NCBI GenBank assembly: GCA_026936325.1
Contig: JAPTHN010000011.1
Coordinates: forward strand, 52,106,629 to 52,170,628
Origin: Platynereis dumerilii
Taxonomy: Eukaryota > Annelida > Polychaeta > Phyllodocida > Nereididae
Reading direction: 5' to 3'
DNA: 64,000 nucleotides
The notes below the pieces were generated by a model, which searched no databases, was not told where the DNA came from, and was given only the letters and a program-made list of their open reading frames with translations. Both the position numbers and the translations under genes were made by a program. Below are positions 1 to 12,312 of the stretch, piece after piece. The first letter of the stretch is position 1. Each line of letters begins with the position of its first letter.

Positions 1-1253
1 CCCCTGTCTCCCTTGCCCTGCTTACTCCCTTCAACCAGTTCATGGCCTTTATGATGAATTCTTGAAGAGGCTCATATATTGAAATCAGACATCGCTTGGC
101 ATGGAGACCTGTGTTTGGTGCCCAGCAGTACCACCCTCAAAGCAATACATTTGCAGTGAATGGTAGGTGAAACCCTAACCCTAATGGGTTGTTGTAGACA
201 AACCATGCAAGTTATGGAGCTGTGCTTACATGCAAAAATAGAGCAAAAAATTAGGAAGATGACAAATCAGTTTTTATTGATTTTGATAAATAATGAATGA
301 GTTATAATTGAATATATAAAATGTTATATGTAAAATTGGTTAAAGGTAAGAGGAAGATATCCCTGTAGCTTGCTAGAGGGCGTAATTTAACACATTTTTT
401 GGTGTTAATTTCATGAGATTTGAACGATTATAACCTGAGCAATTTACGTTTCAATTTTGAAATTAAAAAAATTCTCTGGGAAAAAGTATTTGATGTAGGC
501 AAATTTCCTTTCGGCACAATATGGAGGCCCAACCTGGGTAGCCCACATAAATTATTGATGAACATCCATGAAGTTCTTCTTACAATTTTTAAGGGAAAAC
601 TTATTGATAGGCCCAAAAAATGACATAAAATTTTCAATGGCCGACGCGATTCTACGCCGCGCGTCTGACACTATAATGCTATACACCATTGGAAAGCTGA
701 GAAACAGACCTTTCTTGTGATATGTCACACTTTGCTGTAGCTTAAATAGGGACCGAGATATGGCCACTTGAAAATTGCATTTTTGGACGTCCGTAGCGCC
801 GAGACCGTTTGTGCGAGGGGTCCGTAACTTTGTGCAGTTGGTACACTAGGGTAGGTCTGTAAGTATACCCACTTTCAGCTTTCTACGAGCATTCCTTCCC
901 TGTTTTTCCAAAAAATTTCAGTCAATTTTCAGGATGTCTAATTTTCAAAAAATCATATCTTGAAATGTATTCATGAAATCTCCATGAAACGCCTTTCTGC
1001 ACAAGAAACTTAGTCAAGGTACCTTAGAAAAAATCAGCAAAGCCCAGCTTTCTTTGGTTCTCATGGAAACGTTTCCGGAAATTGATTTTTTATTTCCTCG
1101 ATAACTCATCAGTATCATGAAATTTGATCATGAAATTTTGTGAGTATTAGCACGCACGGGAGTTGCATATCATCCTTGCTTTTCAAAACATTATCTCTAA
1201 TAGTTTTGAAATGATCGCAGTTTTTCTGAGCTGAATAAGAATAATAAGAATAA
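1..1253 (-). mobile_element. U0, family A element (subtype Aa), cut by window edge
   Basis: The 3' terminus (CTAG, hairpin) lies left of the window; sequence starts in the pyrimidine-rich tract that follows it. A CCCTAACCCTAA run is at 173-184. The family A core (GACGCGATTCTACGCCGCGCGTC and flanks) is near 640-700, and a minus-strand 71-codon open frame recurring in other A elements covers 552-767. The body ends at 1234 with TCAGCTCAG on the minus strand, followed by an AAT-type microsatellite to 1253. No 5' block is adjacent; by nesting order its block is 5591-5650. Confidence 0.75.
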
Positions 1254-2672
1254 CTAGTATAACTGATATTGCCGTACGGCAATATCGGATAATCCCCCGC
1301 GGGTCCCGTATTACCCCCAGGCCTGCATACGCTTCGTTTGAAATTCATGTCCACTATTTTTGTGTAAGTCCCCTGGCCTGGTTTTTGGGGGATGAACTTC
1401 GATTCCAAGAGGGCACTAATAAGTCTATTGCACAAATACACAATATAGCAGCCTATGTGAAACGCTTATATGCATCATACCCTTTCAATGTACAATGTAT
1501 GTTATGCGCTAGTTCAGCTGCTTTGACAGTACAGTAAGGTTAGGTCTTATAAAAGGTGGCACTGAGACAGGATGGCCCCGACTGCAGATCACATGCATCT
1601 GTTAAAAGTTTGAGAATTTTTTTTTTCGAGATAGGTGGATGTGTTTATACCACAAAATAGGCCAAAAAATTAGCAACATGACTTATGAGTTGTAACTGAT
1701 TTGAAGCAGTAAGTCATGAGTTATGATTGAATATGTAAAATGGTCTATGTAAAATGGGGTGTTTGTGTGAGCTGAATGCCCTTATGCAAGTCAAAAGCCT
1801 GTATTTTTACGCATCTTTTGGTGTTAATTTCATGAAATTTGAATAAGTAGAAGCTGAGTAATTTACATTTCAATTATAAAACTAAAACATTTTTCTAGCC
1901 AAAGCTGATTAATATAGGCAGATTTCCTTTGGGGACAGTATGGAGACGTGCACTGGGCATCCCACAAAAATTATTCATGGCCATCCATGAAGAACTTCAT
2001 TGATTTTTTAGCCTAAAACACTTTTGTGAGTGCGAAAAGTGACATACAATTTTCAATGTCTGACGCGATTCTACGTCGTGCGTCTGAGACTATAATGCTA
2101 TACACCATTGGAAAGCTGAGAAACAGACCTTTCTTGTGATATGTAAAACTAGTCTGTAGCTGAAATAGGGACTGAGATATGGCCACTTGAAGTTTGAGTT
2201 TTTGTGCGTCCGTAGCGCCAAGACCGTTGGTCCGAGCAGTCCGTACCTTTGTGAAGTTGGTACACTAGGGTACGTCTGTAAGTGCACCCATTTTCAGCTT
2301 TCTTAGAGCATTCCTTCCCTGTTTTTCAAATAAAATTTTGTCAGTTTTCGGGATGTCTATTTTTCAAAAAATCATATCTTGAAATGTATTCATGAAATCT
2401 TCACAAGACGCCTTTCAGACCTGAAGACTTAGTCAAGGTATCTTAGAAAAAATCAACAGGTCTCAGTTATGCTTAGGTTCTCAGAAACCTGCGCCGGAAA
2501 TTTTTTTTATATTTTCCTCATAACTCATAAGTGTCATGAAATTTGATCATGAAATTTCGTGTGAAGTAGCACGCAATGGAGTTGCATATTACCCTTGACT
2601 TGTAGCGTAGTATCTGTAATAGTTTTGAAGTAATCGCAGTTTTTCTGAGCTGAATAATAAAAAGAATAATAA
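1254..2672 (-). mobile_element. U1, family A element (subtype Ab), non-autonomous Helitron-like
   Basis: Reference copy for family A ends. Plus-strand CTAG at 1254-1257 is the minus-strand 3' terminus and is followed there by T. Seven bases in lies a perfect 22-bp palindrome (1265-1286; arm GATATTGCCGT), then GGATAATCCCCCGCG, whose ATAATCCCCCGC is the cognate motif of A 5' blocks. The Ab body starts GGTCCCGTATTACCCC and has no CCCTAA run. The core is near 2055-2130; the body ends at 2653 before a microsatellite. No replicase or helicase frame exists, so it is non-autonomous. Helitron assignment rests on end structure only. Two B elements follow in its microsatellite; its likely 5' block is 4588-4640. 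Confidence 0.75.
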
Positions 2673-3620
2673 CTAGTACACCTGTAATTGTGCACAATTA
2701 CAAAGATAAATTCCCCCCTTCCCTTCCTCTCCCCTGCCCCATTACATCCCCCTGCCCCTTCCCTTCTACCTTCCCCATCCGATGATTCACACAGAAATGT
2801 AATTGGGTCAGCATTTATTTCAACAAAGAAAATGTGCAGCCAGTGAAGTACGAGAAGCGATGAAATTGGCATATGGCCAGGAAAAAGTGTTTCCAGCCAT
2901 AAGAAGCATTTGGGGAGGAAAAAGTGAGATAAAATTTTTAGGGTCCACCGCGATTTTGAACGGACGGCGCTACAGTAAAATGCTATATACCATGTGAAAG
3001 CTAAGAAACAGAGCTTTCTGGTGGTGTTTTTTATTTTTCTGTAGCTTTAATAGGAGCCGAGTTATCGGCGCTTGAAAATAGCATTTTTGTGGTGCTATAG
3101 CGCCGATACCGTTAACGCTAGAAAGTTGAAATTCTAGTGGATTGTTACACTATAGTATGACTGTAACTGCATACGATTTCAGCTTGATTGGAGCATTTCT
3201 TCCTAGTTTTTGGGAAATTTTAGTAGCAATTTTGGGAATTCCCTTATTTGAAAAATTCATATAAAAAAAACTTTTAGAGATATTGCCAAAAGCCGCCTTT
3301 CCGCACTGCGTATATCTTTAGAGATTATTGTGTTAAAATTTGGTGTAATTTCGTATTGCGGTTATGCCAGAACCGTTGACACAAATTTTTTATGAATTTT
3401 GGACGTAATTTCCAGAGTACTAGTAATTACGCTCTGTAATTCCAGTATGTTAAAGTACCTTGCAAGTGCATTATAGGTATGTATTTTTTTGAAGATATCA
3501 TAAATAGTTCCAGAAATACGAGCTCTCAAAAGTGGTGATGAAAAATAAAAAGAAGAAAAAAGATGAAAAAAAGAAAACGAACAAAAACAATATAAATTCC
3601 CCTAACGGGGGAATTTATAA
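2673..3620 (-). mobile_element. U2, complete family B element
   Basis: Reference copy for family B. CTAG at 2673-2676, six bases, a perfect 20-bp palindrome (2683-2702; arm TGTAATTGTG), then GATAAATTCCCCC. The plus-strand right end is the cognate 5' block (hairpin arms ATAAATTCCCC / GGGGGAATTTAT, loop TAAC). At about 0.95 kb it is the shortest family. It shares the A core in diverged form (ACCGCGATTTTGAACGGACGGCGC near 2947) and the TAGCGCCGATACCGTTAACGC segment near 3098. Its 5'-side simple sequence is A/G-rich rather than pure AAT. It sits inside the microsatellite of U1. Confidence 0.78.
3574..3620 (-). repeat. B-type 5' block closing U2
   Basis: AAAACGAACAAAAACAATAT linker followed by an 11-bp hairpin stem with loop TAAC and TTATAA. 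It abuts the CTAG of U3 directly, so U3 and U2 lie head to tail with no spacer. Confidence 0.8.
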
Positions 3621-4574
3621 CTAGTACACCTGTAATTGTGCACAATTACAAAGATAAATTCCCCCTTCCCTTCCTCTCCCCTGCCCCCTTACATCCTGCC
3701 CCCTTCCCTTCTACCTTCCCCATCTGATGATTCACACAGAAATGTAATTGGGTCAGCATTTATTCAAAAAAGAAAATGTGTAGGCAGTGAAGTATGAGAA
3801 GCGATGAAATTGGCATATGGCCAGGAAAAAGTGTTTCCAGCCATAAGAAGCAATTGGGAAGGTGAAAAGTGAGATAAAATTTTCAGGGTCCACCGCGATT
3901 TTGAACGGACGGTGCTACAGTAAAATGCTATATACCATGTGAAAGCTAAGAAACAGAGCTTTTTGGTGGTGTTTTTTATTTTTCTGTAGCTTTAATAGGA
4001 GCCGAGTTATCGGCGCTTGAAAATAGCGTTTTTGTGATGCTATAGCGCCGATACCGTTAGCGCTAGAAAGTTGAAATTCTAGTGGATTGTTACACTATAG
4101 TATGACTGTAACTGCATGCAACTGCAGCTTGATTGGAGCATTTCTTCCTAGTTTTTGAAAAATTTTAGTAGCAACATCAGGAATTCCCTTATTTGAAAAA
4201 TTCATATAAAAAAAACTTTTAGAGATATTGCCAAAAGCCGCCTTTCCGCACTGCGTATATCTCTAGAGATGATTGTGTAAAAATTTGGTGTAATTTCACT
4301 GATTGGTTCTTCTAAAAGCGTGACGACAAATTTTTTATGCATTTGCTGCGTAATTACCAGTTCACTAAAAATTACGCTCTGTAATTCCAGTATATAAAAT
4401 TGTTCAGCAAAAGCAAAATGGTTCTGCAAGTTCAGGTAGTTACTGGAAATAGTTTCTGAAATACAGCCTGTCAAAGTGTTGACGAAAAATAAGAAAAAAA
4501 ATAAAAATAATAGGATGCTGAAAAAAAAAACCGAACAAAAACAATATAAATTCCCCTAACGGGGGAATTTATAA
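3621..4574 (-). mobile_element. U3, complete family B element
   Basis: Header identical in plan to U2 (CTAG, palindrome with arm TGTAATTGTG, AAATTCCCCC), followed by a C-rich tract and the B core near 3892. The second half differs from U2, for example in the stretch 4290-4460, while the ends stay conserved. Its own B block is at 4527-4574. Confidence 0.78.
4527..4574 (-). repeat. B-type 5' block closing U3
   Basis: Same AAATTCCCC-TAAC-GGGGGAATTT hairpin as in U2, with a longer A run before the CCGAACAAAAACAATAT linker. It is followed by (AAT)n that belongs to the A block to its right. Confidence 0.8.
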
Positions 4575-4587
4575 TAATAATAATAGT

Positions 4588-4640
4588 AAAACGAACAATA
4601 TCAATATAATCCCCCGCCCGCAAGCGGCGGGGGATTATAA
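4588..4640 (-). repeat. A-type 5' block, assigned to U1 by nesting
   Basis: AAAACGAACAATATCAAT linker, hairpin arms ATAATCCCCCGCC / GGCGGGGGATTAT, loop containing CGCAAGC. It stands after two complete B elements with no A body next to it, as expected if those B elements split U1 from its block. The same loop type recurs at 46756-46808, assigned to the other Ab copy. Confidence 0.75.
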
Positions 4641-5586
4641 CTAGTACACCTGTAATTGTGCACAATTACAAAGATAAATTCCCCCTCCCCCTCCCATCCC
4701 CCTGCCCCCTTCCCTTCTACCTTGCCCATCCCCTGATTCACACAAAAATGTAATTGGGTCAGCATTTATTGCAACAGAGAAAATGTGCAGCCAGTGAAGC
4801 ATGAGAAGCAATGAAATGGACATATATGGGCAGGAAAATGTGTTTCCAGCCACAAGAAGCATTTGGAGAGCTGAAAAGTGAGATAACATTTTCAGGGTCC
4901 ACCGCGATTTTGAACGGACGGCGCTAGAGTATCATGCTATATACCATTTGAAAGCTAAGAAACAGAGCTTTCTGGTGGTATTTTTTATTTTTCTGTAGCT
5001 TTAATAGGAGCCGAGTTATCGGTGCTTGAAAATAGCGTTTTTGTGGTGCTATAGCGCCGATACCGTTAACGCTAGAAAGTTGAAATTCTAGTGGATTGTT
5101 ACACTATAGTATGACTGTAACTGCATATAAAATCAGCTTGATTGGAGCATTTCTTCCTAGTTTTTGGAAAATTTTAGTAGCAATTTTGGGAATTCCCTTA
5201 TTTGAAAAATTCACATAAAAAAAACTTTTAGAGATATTACCAAAAGCTGCCTTTCCGCACTGCGTATATTTTTAGAGATTATTGTGTTAAAATTTAGTGT
5301 AATTTTGTATTGCGGTTATTCCAGAACCGTTGACACAAATTTTTTATGAATTTTGGACGTAATTTCCAGAGTACTAGTAATTACGCTCTGTAATTCCAGG
5401 ATGTTAAAGTACTTTGTAAGTGCATTATAGGTATGTATTTTTATAAAGATATCATAAGTAGTTCCAGAAATATGAGCTCTCAAAAGTGGTGATGAAAAAT
5501 AAGAAGCGGAGGAGGAGGAGGAAAAAAGATGAAAAAAAAAAAACGAACAAAAACAATATAAATTCCCCTAACGGGGGAATTTATAA
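4641..5586 (-). mobile_element. U4, complete family B element
   Basis: B header at 4641 (CTAG, TGTAATTGTGCACAATTACA palindrome, AAATTCCCCC), core near 4903, TAGCGCCGATACCGTTAACGC near 5051, and a GAGGAGGAGGAGG purine stretch near 5509 before its own block. It is closer to U2 and U6 than to U3 in the second half, judging by eye. Confidence 0.78.
5540..5586 (-). repeat. B-type 5' block closing U4
   Basis: ACGAACAAAAACAATAT linker and the AAATTCCCC-TAAC-GGGGGAATTT hairpin, directly after the A/G-rich stretch of U4. Confidence 0.8.
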
Positions 5587-5590
5587 TAAT

Positions 5591-5650
5591 AAAAGGTAAA
5601 AGAAGAATATCAATATAATCCCCCGCCGCTTCGCGAGCGGGGGATTATAA
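5591..5650 (-). repeat. A-type 5' block, assigned to U0 by nesting
   Basis: Variant linker AAAAGGTAAAAGAAGAATAT with hairpin loop CGCTTCGCGA. Four AAT-type bases separate it from the B block on its left. By bracket order it closes U0. Confidence 0.75.
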
Positions 5651-5653
5651 TAA

Positions 5654-6969
5654 CTAGTATAACTGATATTGCCGTACGGCAATATCGGATAATCCCCCGC
5701 GCCCCCCTGTCTCCCCTTCCCTGCTTACTCTCCCCTTCCAATTCATGTCCTTCATGATTAATTCTTAAAAGCATGTATGAACGCTGCAATGTTGTTGGAG
5801 CATATGCCTATCAAATATCTTGACTGCCAGACACACCTGTGGTGGCCAGGCCTACCACCCTGCAAGCAGTGCATGTTGAGCAAACCCTAACCCTAACCCT
5901 AATGGCTTGTTGCAGGCAAACCATAAGAGTTGGGGAGATGAGCCTACATGGAAAAATCAGGCAATAAATTAGGAACATGTCATTGCATTTTCATCTGATT
6001 TAAAACATAAATGCAGGAGTTATAGTGGCTTATATAAAATCATCTATGTAAAATTGGCTATTACTATGAGCTGTATGGCCTTGGAGGAAAGTAAAGGGGA
6101 TAATTTTAAGCATCTTTTGGTATTAATTTCATGAAATTTGAATAACCGTAAGCTGAGCAATTTATATTTGAAGTTAGAAAATTAAAAAAATTCTCTAGGA
6201 CAAACTATTTAATGTAGGTAATTTATGTTTGGGGACAATATTGAGGGCTGATATGGGTAGCCCACATAAAATAATGATGGACGTGCATGAAGAATTACAT
6301 TGACTTTTTGAGCCGAAAAGGTTTTTTGGGCCTAAAAAGTGACATGAAATTTTCAATGTCCGACGCGATTCTACGCCGCGCGCCTGACAATATTATGCTA
6401 TACACCATTGGAAAGCTGAGAAACAGACCTTTCTTGTGATATGTGAAACTAGTCTGTAGCTGCAATAGGGACTGAGCTATGGCCACTTGAATTTTGAGTT
6501 TTTGTGCGTCCGTAGCGCACAGACTGTTTGTCCGAGCGGTCCGTAACTTTGTGAAGTTGGTACATTAGGCTAAGTCTGTAAGCACGCCCATTTTCAGCTT
6601 TCTACGAGCATTCCTTCCCTGTTTTCCAGAAAAATTTTGGCCAGTTTTCGGGATGTCTATTTTTAAAAAAATCATATCTTGAAATGTGTTCATGAAATCT
6701 CCACGAGACGCCTTTCTGCACTGGAGACTTTGTCAAGGTATCTTAGAAAAAATCAACAGCTCTCAGTTATGCTTAGGTTCTCAGAAACCTGCGCCGGAAA
6801 TTTTTTTTATATTTTCCTCATAACTCATAAGTGTCATGAAATTTGATCATGAAATTTCGTCTGAAGTAGCGCGCAATGGAGTCGCATATTATCCTTGACT
6901 TGTAAAACAGGATCTTTAGTAGTTTTGTAGTAATCACAGTTTTCCTGAGCTGAATAATAATAATAATAA
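5654..6969 (-). mobile_element. U5, family A element (subtype Ac), block not in window
   Basis: A header at 5654, then GCGCCCCCCTGTCTCCCCTTCC, the mark of subtype Ac. Three CCCTAA units at 5885-5902. The A core is near 6360 and the recurring minus-strand frame covers 6295-6486. The body ends in GAGCTGA before a short (AAT)n. A complete B element (U6) follows in the microsatellite. No unclaimed A block inside the window closes it. Confidence 0.75.
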
Positions 6970-7951
6970 CTAGTACACCTGTAATTGTGCACAATTACAA
7001 AGATAAATTCCCCCCTTCCCTCCCTCTCCCCTGCCCCCTTACATCCCCCTGCCCCCTTACATCCCCCTGCCCCTTCCCTTCTACCTTCCCCATCCAATGA
7101 TTCACACAGAAATGTAATTGGGTCAGCATTTATTTCAACAAAGAAAATGTGCAGCCAGTGAAGTATGAGAAGCGATGAAATTGGCATATATGGCCAGGAA
7201 TAAGTGTTTCCAGCCATAAGAAGCATTTGGGGGGGAAAAAAGTGAGATAAAATTTTCAGGGTCCACCGCGATTTTTAACGGGCGGCGCTACAGTAGAATG
7301 CTATATACCATGTGAAAGCTAAGAAACAGAGCTTTCTGGTGGTGCTTTTTATTTTTCTGTAGCTTTAATAGGAGCCGAGTTATCGGCGCTTGAAAAATAG
7401 CGTTTTTGTGGTGCTATAGCGCCGATACCGTTAACGCTACAAAGTTGAAATTCTAGTGGATTGTTACACTATAGTATGACTGTAACTGCATACAATTTCA
7501 GCTTGATTGGAGCATTTCTTCCTAGTTTTTGGAAAATTTTAGTAGCAATTTTGGGAATTCCCTTATTTGAAAAATTCATATAAAAAAAACTTTTAGAGAT
7601 ATTGCCAAAAGCCGCCTTTCCGCACTGCGTATATCTTTAGAGATTATTGTGTTAAAATTTGGTGTAATTTCGTATTGCGGTTATTCCAAAACCGTTGACA
7701 CAAATTTTTTATGAATTTTAGACGTAATTTCCAGAGTACTAGTAATTACGCTCTGTAATTACCGGATCTTAAAGTACTTTGCAAGTACATTATAGGTATA
7801 TATTTTTATGAAGATATCATAAATAGTTCCAGAAATATGAGCTCTCAAAAGTGGTGATGAAAAATAAGAAGAGGAGGAGGAGGAAAAAAGATGATGAAAA
7901 AAAAAAAACGAACAAAAACAATATAAATTCCCCTAACGGGGGAATTTATAA
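6970..7951 (-). mobile_element. U6, complete family B element
   Basis: Header at 6970 with the TGTAATTGTGCACAATTACA palindrome. Within the C-rich tract an 18-bp unit (CCCCCTTACATCCCCCTG) is doubled near 7033-7070 compared with U2. Core near 7264. Purine stretch GAGGAGGAGGAGG near 7870. Own block at 7905-7951. Confidence 0.78.
7905..7951 (-). repeat. B-type 5' block closing U6
   Basis: ACGAACAAAAACAATAT linker and TAAC-loop hairpin as in the other B elements; TAA follows before the D-family CTAG. Confidence 0.8.
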
Positions 7952-8372
7952 TAACTAGAGAACACGGTAATTGTCATCACGGACAATTACAAAGAATTTA
8001 CCTTTACTTTTAAGTGAACTTTGCCTGTAAATTGACAGACAAATGGACGTTACCTTTACTTTTAAGTAAACTTGGCCTGTAAACAGACAGACAAATGGAC
8101 AGATGAGCTAAACTTTCCCTGTAAACGGACAGACAAATAGACTGATGGACAGATGGATGAAACCGACGGACTGACAGACACATGCGAACTCTGACTCCTC
8201 ACCATGACTACGACTCTGAATCTGAATCCTGGTCAGCTTTCTGATCAGATCTACAATTCAGACTACTTACTCTCAGTCCTGACGCTGACTCTTTTCTCTG
8301 ATGCCGGACTCAGACTCCTGGCTCAGAGTTGCGACTTCAACTGCTGATGCCAAATCCTTCCTCAGACTCAAC

Positions 8373-9620
8373 ACGGACTCAGAGTCCCGACTCAGAGTCC
8401 CGACTCAGAGTCCTGACTCCGAGTCCTGACTCAGAGTCCCGACTCAGAGTCCTGACTCAGAGACCTGACTCAGAGACCTGACTCAGAGTCCTGACTCAGA
8501 GTCCTGACTCAGAGTCCTGACTCAGAGTCCTGACTCAGAGGCCTTGACTCAGAGTCCCAACTCAGAGTCCCAACTCAGAGTCCCAACTCAGAGCCCCACT
8601 CAGGGTCCCGACTCAGCGTCCCGACTCAGCGTCTGACTCTGAGGCCCGACTCAGAGGCCCGACTCAGAGGCCTGACTCAGAGGCCCGACTCAGAGGCCTG
8701 ACTCAGAGGCCTGACTCAGAGGCCCGACTCAGAGGCCGGACTCCGAGGCCCGACTCAGAGACCCGACTCAGAGACCCGACTCACAATCCTGCCTCAGGGT
8801 CCTGCCTCAGAGTCCTGCCTCAGGGTCCTGCCTCAGAGTCCTGACTCAGTGGCCTGACTCAGATACCTGACCAAGAGTCCTGACTCAGAGTCCTGACTCA
8901 GAGGCCTGACTCTGAGGCCTGCCTCAGGGTCATGACTCAGGGTCGTGACTCAGGGACCTGTATCAGAACCCTGACCTAGGGTCCAGACTGAGGGTCCTGA
9001 CTCAGAGTCCTGACTCAGAGTCCTGACTCAGAGTCCGACCACAGAGGCCTGACTCAGAAGCCTGACTCAGGGTCCTGATTCAGAGTTCTGACTCAGAGTC
9101 CTGACTCAGAGGCCTGACTCAGAGTCCGACCTCAGAGTCCGACCTCAGAGGCTTAGATCAGGGTTCTGACTGATGGTCCTGACTCAGGGTCCTGCCGCAG
9201 AGTCCTGACCCAGTGGTCTGACTCAGATACCTGACCAAGAGTCCTGACTCAGAGTCCTGACTCGGAGGCCTGACTCAGAGGCCTGACTCAGAGGCCTGAC
9301 TCAGGGTCGTGACTCAGAGTCGTGACTCAGGGACCTGTATCAGAGCCCTGACCTAGGGTCCGGCCTGAGGGTCCTGACTCAGAGTTCTGACTCAGAGTCC
9401 TGACTCAGAGTCCGACCACAGAGGCCTGACTCAGAGCCAGACTCAGAGGCCTGACTCAGGGTCCTGACTCAGGGTCCTAACTGAGTGTCTTTACTCATTG
9501 TCCTGATTCAAAGTCATGACTCAGGGTCCTGATTCAGAGTCATGACTCGAGATGTGACTCAGGGTCCTGACTCAGGGTCCTGACTCAAGAGTCCTGACTC
9601 AGGGTCTTGACTCAGACTCC
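8373..9620. repeat. 13-bp minisatellite GACTCAGAGTCCT with higher-order structure
   Basis: Roughly 95 tandem copies of a 13-bp unit whose first 11 bases are palindromic (GACTC A GAGTC). Variants change the last positions (GGCCT, CCC, GGGTC). A longer order is visible: the rare variant GACCACAGAGGCC occurs at 9037 and 9414, 377 bp (29 units) apart, with matching neighbours. 13 is not a multiple of 3, so it is not a coding repeat. Confidence 0.9.
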
Positions 9621-10970
9621 TGACTACAACTCCTGTCCCTAACTCCACTCAGTCATTTTGGACTGTAATATGTATATAAACATTAGACAGTAACGCACAC
9701 TGGCCCCGTTACCTGAAACGGCCAGAACAGCTATCCAAATATGGCTAATGTATGCTAATATATGCGGCCAGCCTGAGGTGGAGTGTGAAATCTTCTCACC
9801 TGCATCATGTGAAAATGAATTTTTTGCTGACCATTTGGTCATTTTTTGACCTTTTGACCTTTACTGCTCAGAGATGGCTGTACCTACAGACTTGTTGTTT
9901 ACCACAATTGACCACAACAATTAAGATCACATTGTCCTTTAAAATGAAGAAAATTGAAGCATTCCTTCAGAGTTTAAAAAAATCATCTCTGAAAATGGTC
10001 AATTTTCATTTCATCTTTGACCTCAAATTTGACCATGATGAATGAGACTACTTGTCAAATTTTATGTGCTCATGTGATTGCCAGTATGTCATTTTTGGGG
10101 GTAATTTAATTTACAGAAAGCTGTAGGAGTGACATTTCCCACTCAAATTAAATCATTTATGGAAACTGTCATGTAAGTCGCGAAGTAACATGTTTCACAA
10201 TTTTTTACAAATTAAGTTGAGGATATGAAACAATTCTAATAGGGGGCTTTTGAAAACCATATTAGTGACCAGTATACCTCAAAGATTTAAGAGGATTGGT
10301 GGAAAATAACATGATTTTCAGAATTTTTCAAAACTTCAACTTTTTAAACTTTAATGGCTCATATCACCTTCAATATGACCAATAGGTCAAATTTTCTGGT
10401 CAATATATACTTTTTGGGAAAAGTTAAGGGTAGTTCCTTATACATTTTGATCACCTCAGACTACTCCTTCATGATGATTTTACAATTACACCTAAATTTT
10501 GAACACTCGATTTTGAAAAATTGCCATATTTCAAGTAATATTGCATCAATCCCAATGATATTACAGTCAACACTGGCCCCAGATACTGGCTAACTTTTGC
10601 CACCATCACCATATTCCTATCTATTACATAACATGAGATCTCATTCGCCAACTGAAAACAGCTCATGGGTCAATAGCCCCTTACCCGTTAGACCAACTCT
10701 CATATCACTTTCACCAAAACATTGCCAATAACTTTTTATCACAGGATTTTGACTGTTGACTAATTATCTCAAATACTTTTTGAGTTATAGCACTTTAAAG
10801 TTTGCTCATTTTCGACTTTGAACGCTTCTGTGAAAACGACAACTGTGAAAATGACATTGAATCACTCAATTACGTAATACCCAACCACTGACCTATCAAC
10901 TGAAAACACTTACAAAGACCTAAGTCCATTTTGAAAAAATAATAATAATAATAATAATAATAAAAATAAT

Positions 10971-11009
10971 AGCAAAAACAAATAGAATTTACCATAGGTA
11001 AATTCTTAA
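10971..11009 (-). repeat. D-type 5' block closing U7
   Basis: AGCAAAAACAAAT linker and hairpin AGAATTTACC-ATA-GGTAAATTCT followed by TAA. It is cognate to the AGAATTTACC of the D header, and abuts the CTAG of U8. Confidence 0.75.
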
Positions 11010-12312
11010 CTAGTATAACTGATATTGCCGTACGGCAATATCGGATAATCCCCCGCGCCCCCCCTGTCTCCCTTGCCCTGCTTACTCCCTTCAACAAGTT
11101 CATGGCCTTCATGATGAATTCTTGAAGAGGCTCATATATTGAATCAGACATCGCTTGGCATGGAGACCTATGTTTAGTGCCCAGCGGTACCAACCTCAAA
11201 GCAATACATTTCCAGTGAACGGTAGGTGAAACCCTAACCCTAATGGGTTATTGTAGACAAACCATGCAAGTTATGGAGCTGTGCTTACATACAAAAATAG
11301 AGGAAAAAATTAGGAACATGACGAATCAGTTTTAATTGATTTTGATAAATAATGAATGAGTTATAATTGAATATATAAAATGTTATATGTAAAATTGGTT
11401 AAAGGTAAGAGGAAGATATCCCTGTAGCTTGCTAGAGGGCATAATTTAACACATTTTTTGGTGTTAATTTCATGAGATTTGAACAATTATAACCAGAGCA
11501 ATTTACGTTTCAATTTTGAAATTAAAAAAATTCTCTAGGAAAAAGTATTTGATTTAGGCAAATTTCCTTTTGGCACAACATGGAGGCCCAACCTGGGTAG
11601 CCCGCATAAATTATTGATGAACATCCATGAAGTTCTTCATGCACTTTTTGAGGGAAAACGTTTTGATAGGCCCAAAAAATGACATAAAATTTTCAATGTC
11701 TGACGCGATTCTACGCCGCGCGTCTGACACTATCATGCTATACATCATTGGAAAGCTGAGAAACAGACCTTTCTTGTGATATGTGAAACTGTGCTGTAGC
11801 TGCGACAGGGACCGAGATATAGCCACTTGAAGTTTGAGTTTTTGTGCGTCCGTAGCTCCGAGACCGTTTGTCCGAGCGGTCCGTAACTTTGTGAAGTTTG
11901 TACACTAGAGTAGGTCTGTAAGTATACCCATTTTCAGGTTTCTACAAGCATTCCTTCCCTGTTTTTCTAAAAAATTTCAGTCAATTTTCGGGATGTCCAA
12001 TTTTCAAAAAATCATATCTTGAAATGTATTCATGAAATCTCCACGAGACGCCTTTCTGCACTGGAGACTTTGTCAAGGTATCTTAGAAAAAATCAACAGG
12101 TCCCAGTTATGCGTAGGTTCTCAGAAACCTGCGCCGGAAATTTTTTTTATATTTTGCTCATAACTCATAAGTGTCATGAAATTTGATCATGAAATTTCGT
12201 GAGCAGTAGCGCGCAATGGAGTTGCATATTACCCTTCACTTGTAAACCAATATCTCTAATAGTTTTGAAGTAATCGCAGTTTTCCTGAGCTGAATAATAA
12301 TAAGAATAAGAA
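11010..12312 (-). mobile_element. U8, family A element (subtype Aa), block not in window
   Basis: A header, then GCGCCCCCCCTGTCTCCCTTGCCC and TTCATGATGAATTCTTGAAGAGGCT, marks of subtype Aa. CCCTAACCCTAA at 11232-11243. The recurring minus-strand 71-codon frame is at 11611-11826 over the core. The body ends GAGCTGA, then (AAT)n/(AAG) to U9. Confidence 0.75.

Larger units (their letters stand above)
7955..11009 (-). mobile_element. U7, complete family D element with internal minisatellite
   Basis: Reference copy for family D. CTAG at 7955, eight bases, hairpin GTAATTGTC...GACAATTAC, then AAAGAATTTACC. The first 200 bp hold a degenerate repeat (CCTTTACTTTTAAGTGAACTT... and ACAGACAAATGGAC). A 13-bp minisatellite fills 8373-9620. 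The remainder (9650-10920) is unique-looking AT-rich DNA shared with U30, including GGCCCCGTTACCTGAAACGGCCAGAACAG near 9702. The element ends with AAT repeats and its own block. It lacks the GACGCGATT core of A, B, C and E. Small frames in it look like chance. Confidence 0.75.

Noticed and set aside
8373-9620. Coding repeat protein in the D minisatellite
   Set aside because: The 13-bp unit shifts frame at every copy and stops occur in all frames.
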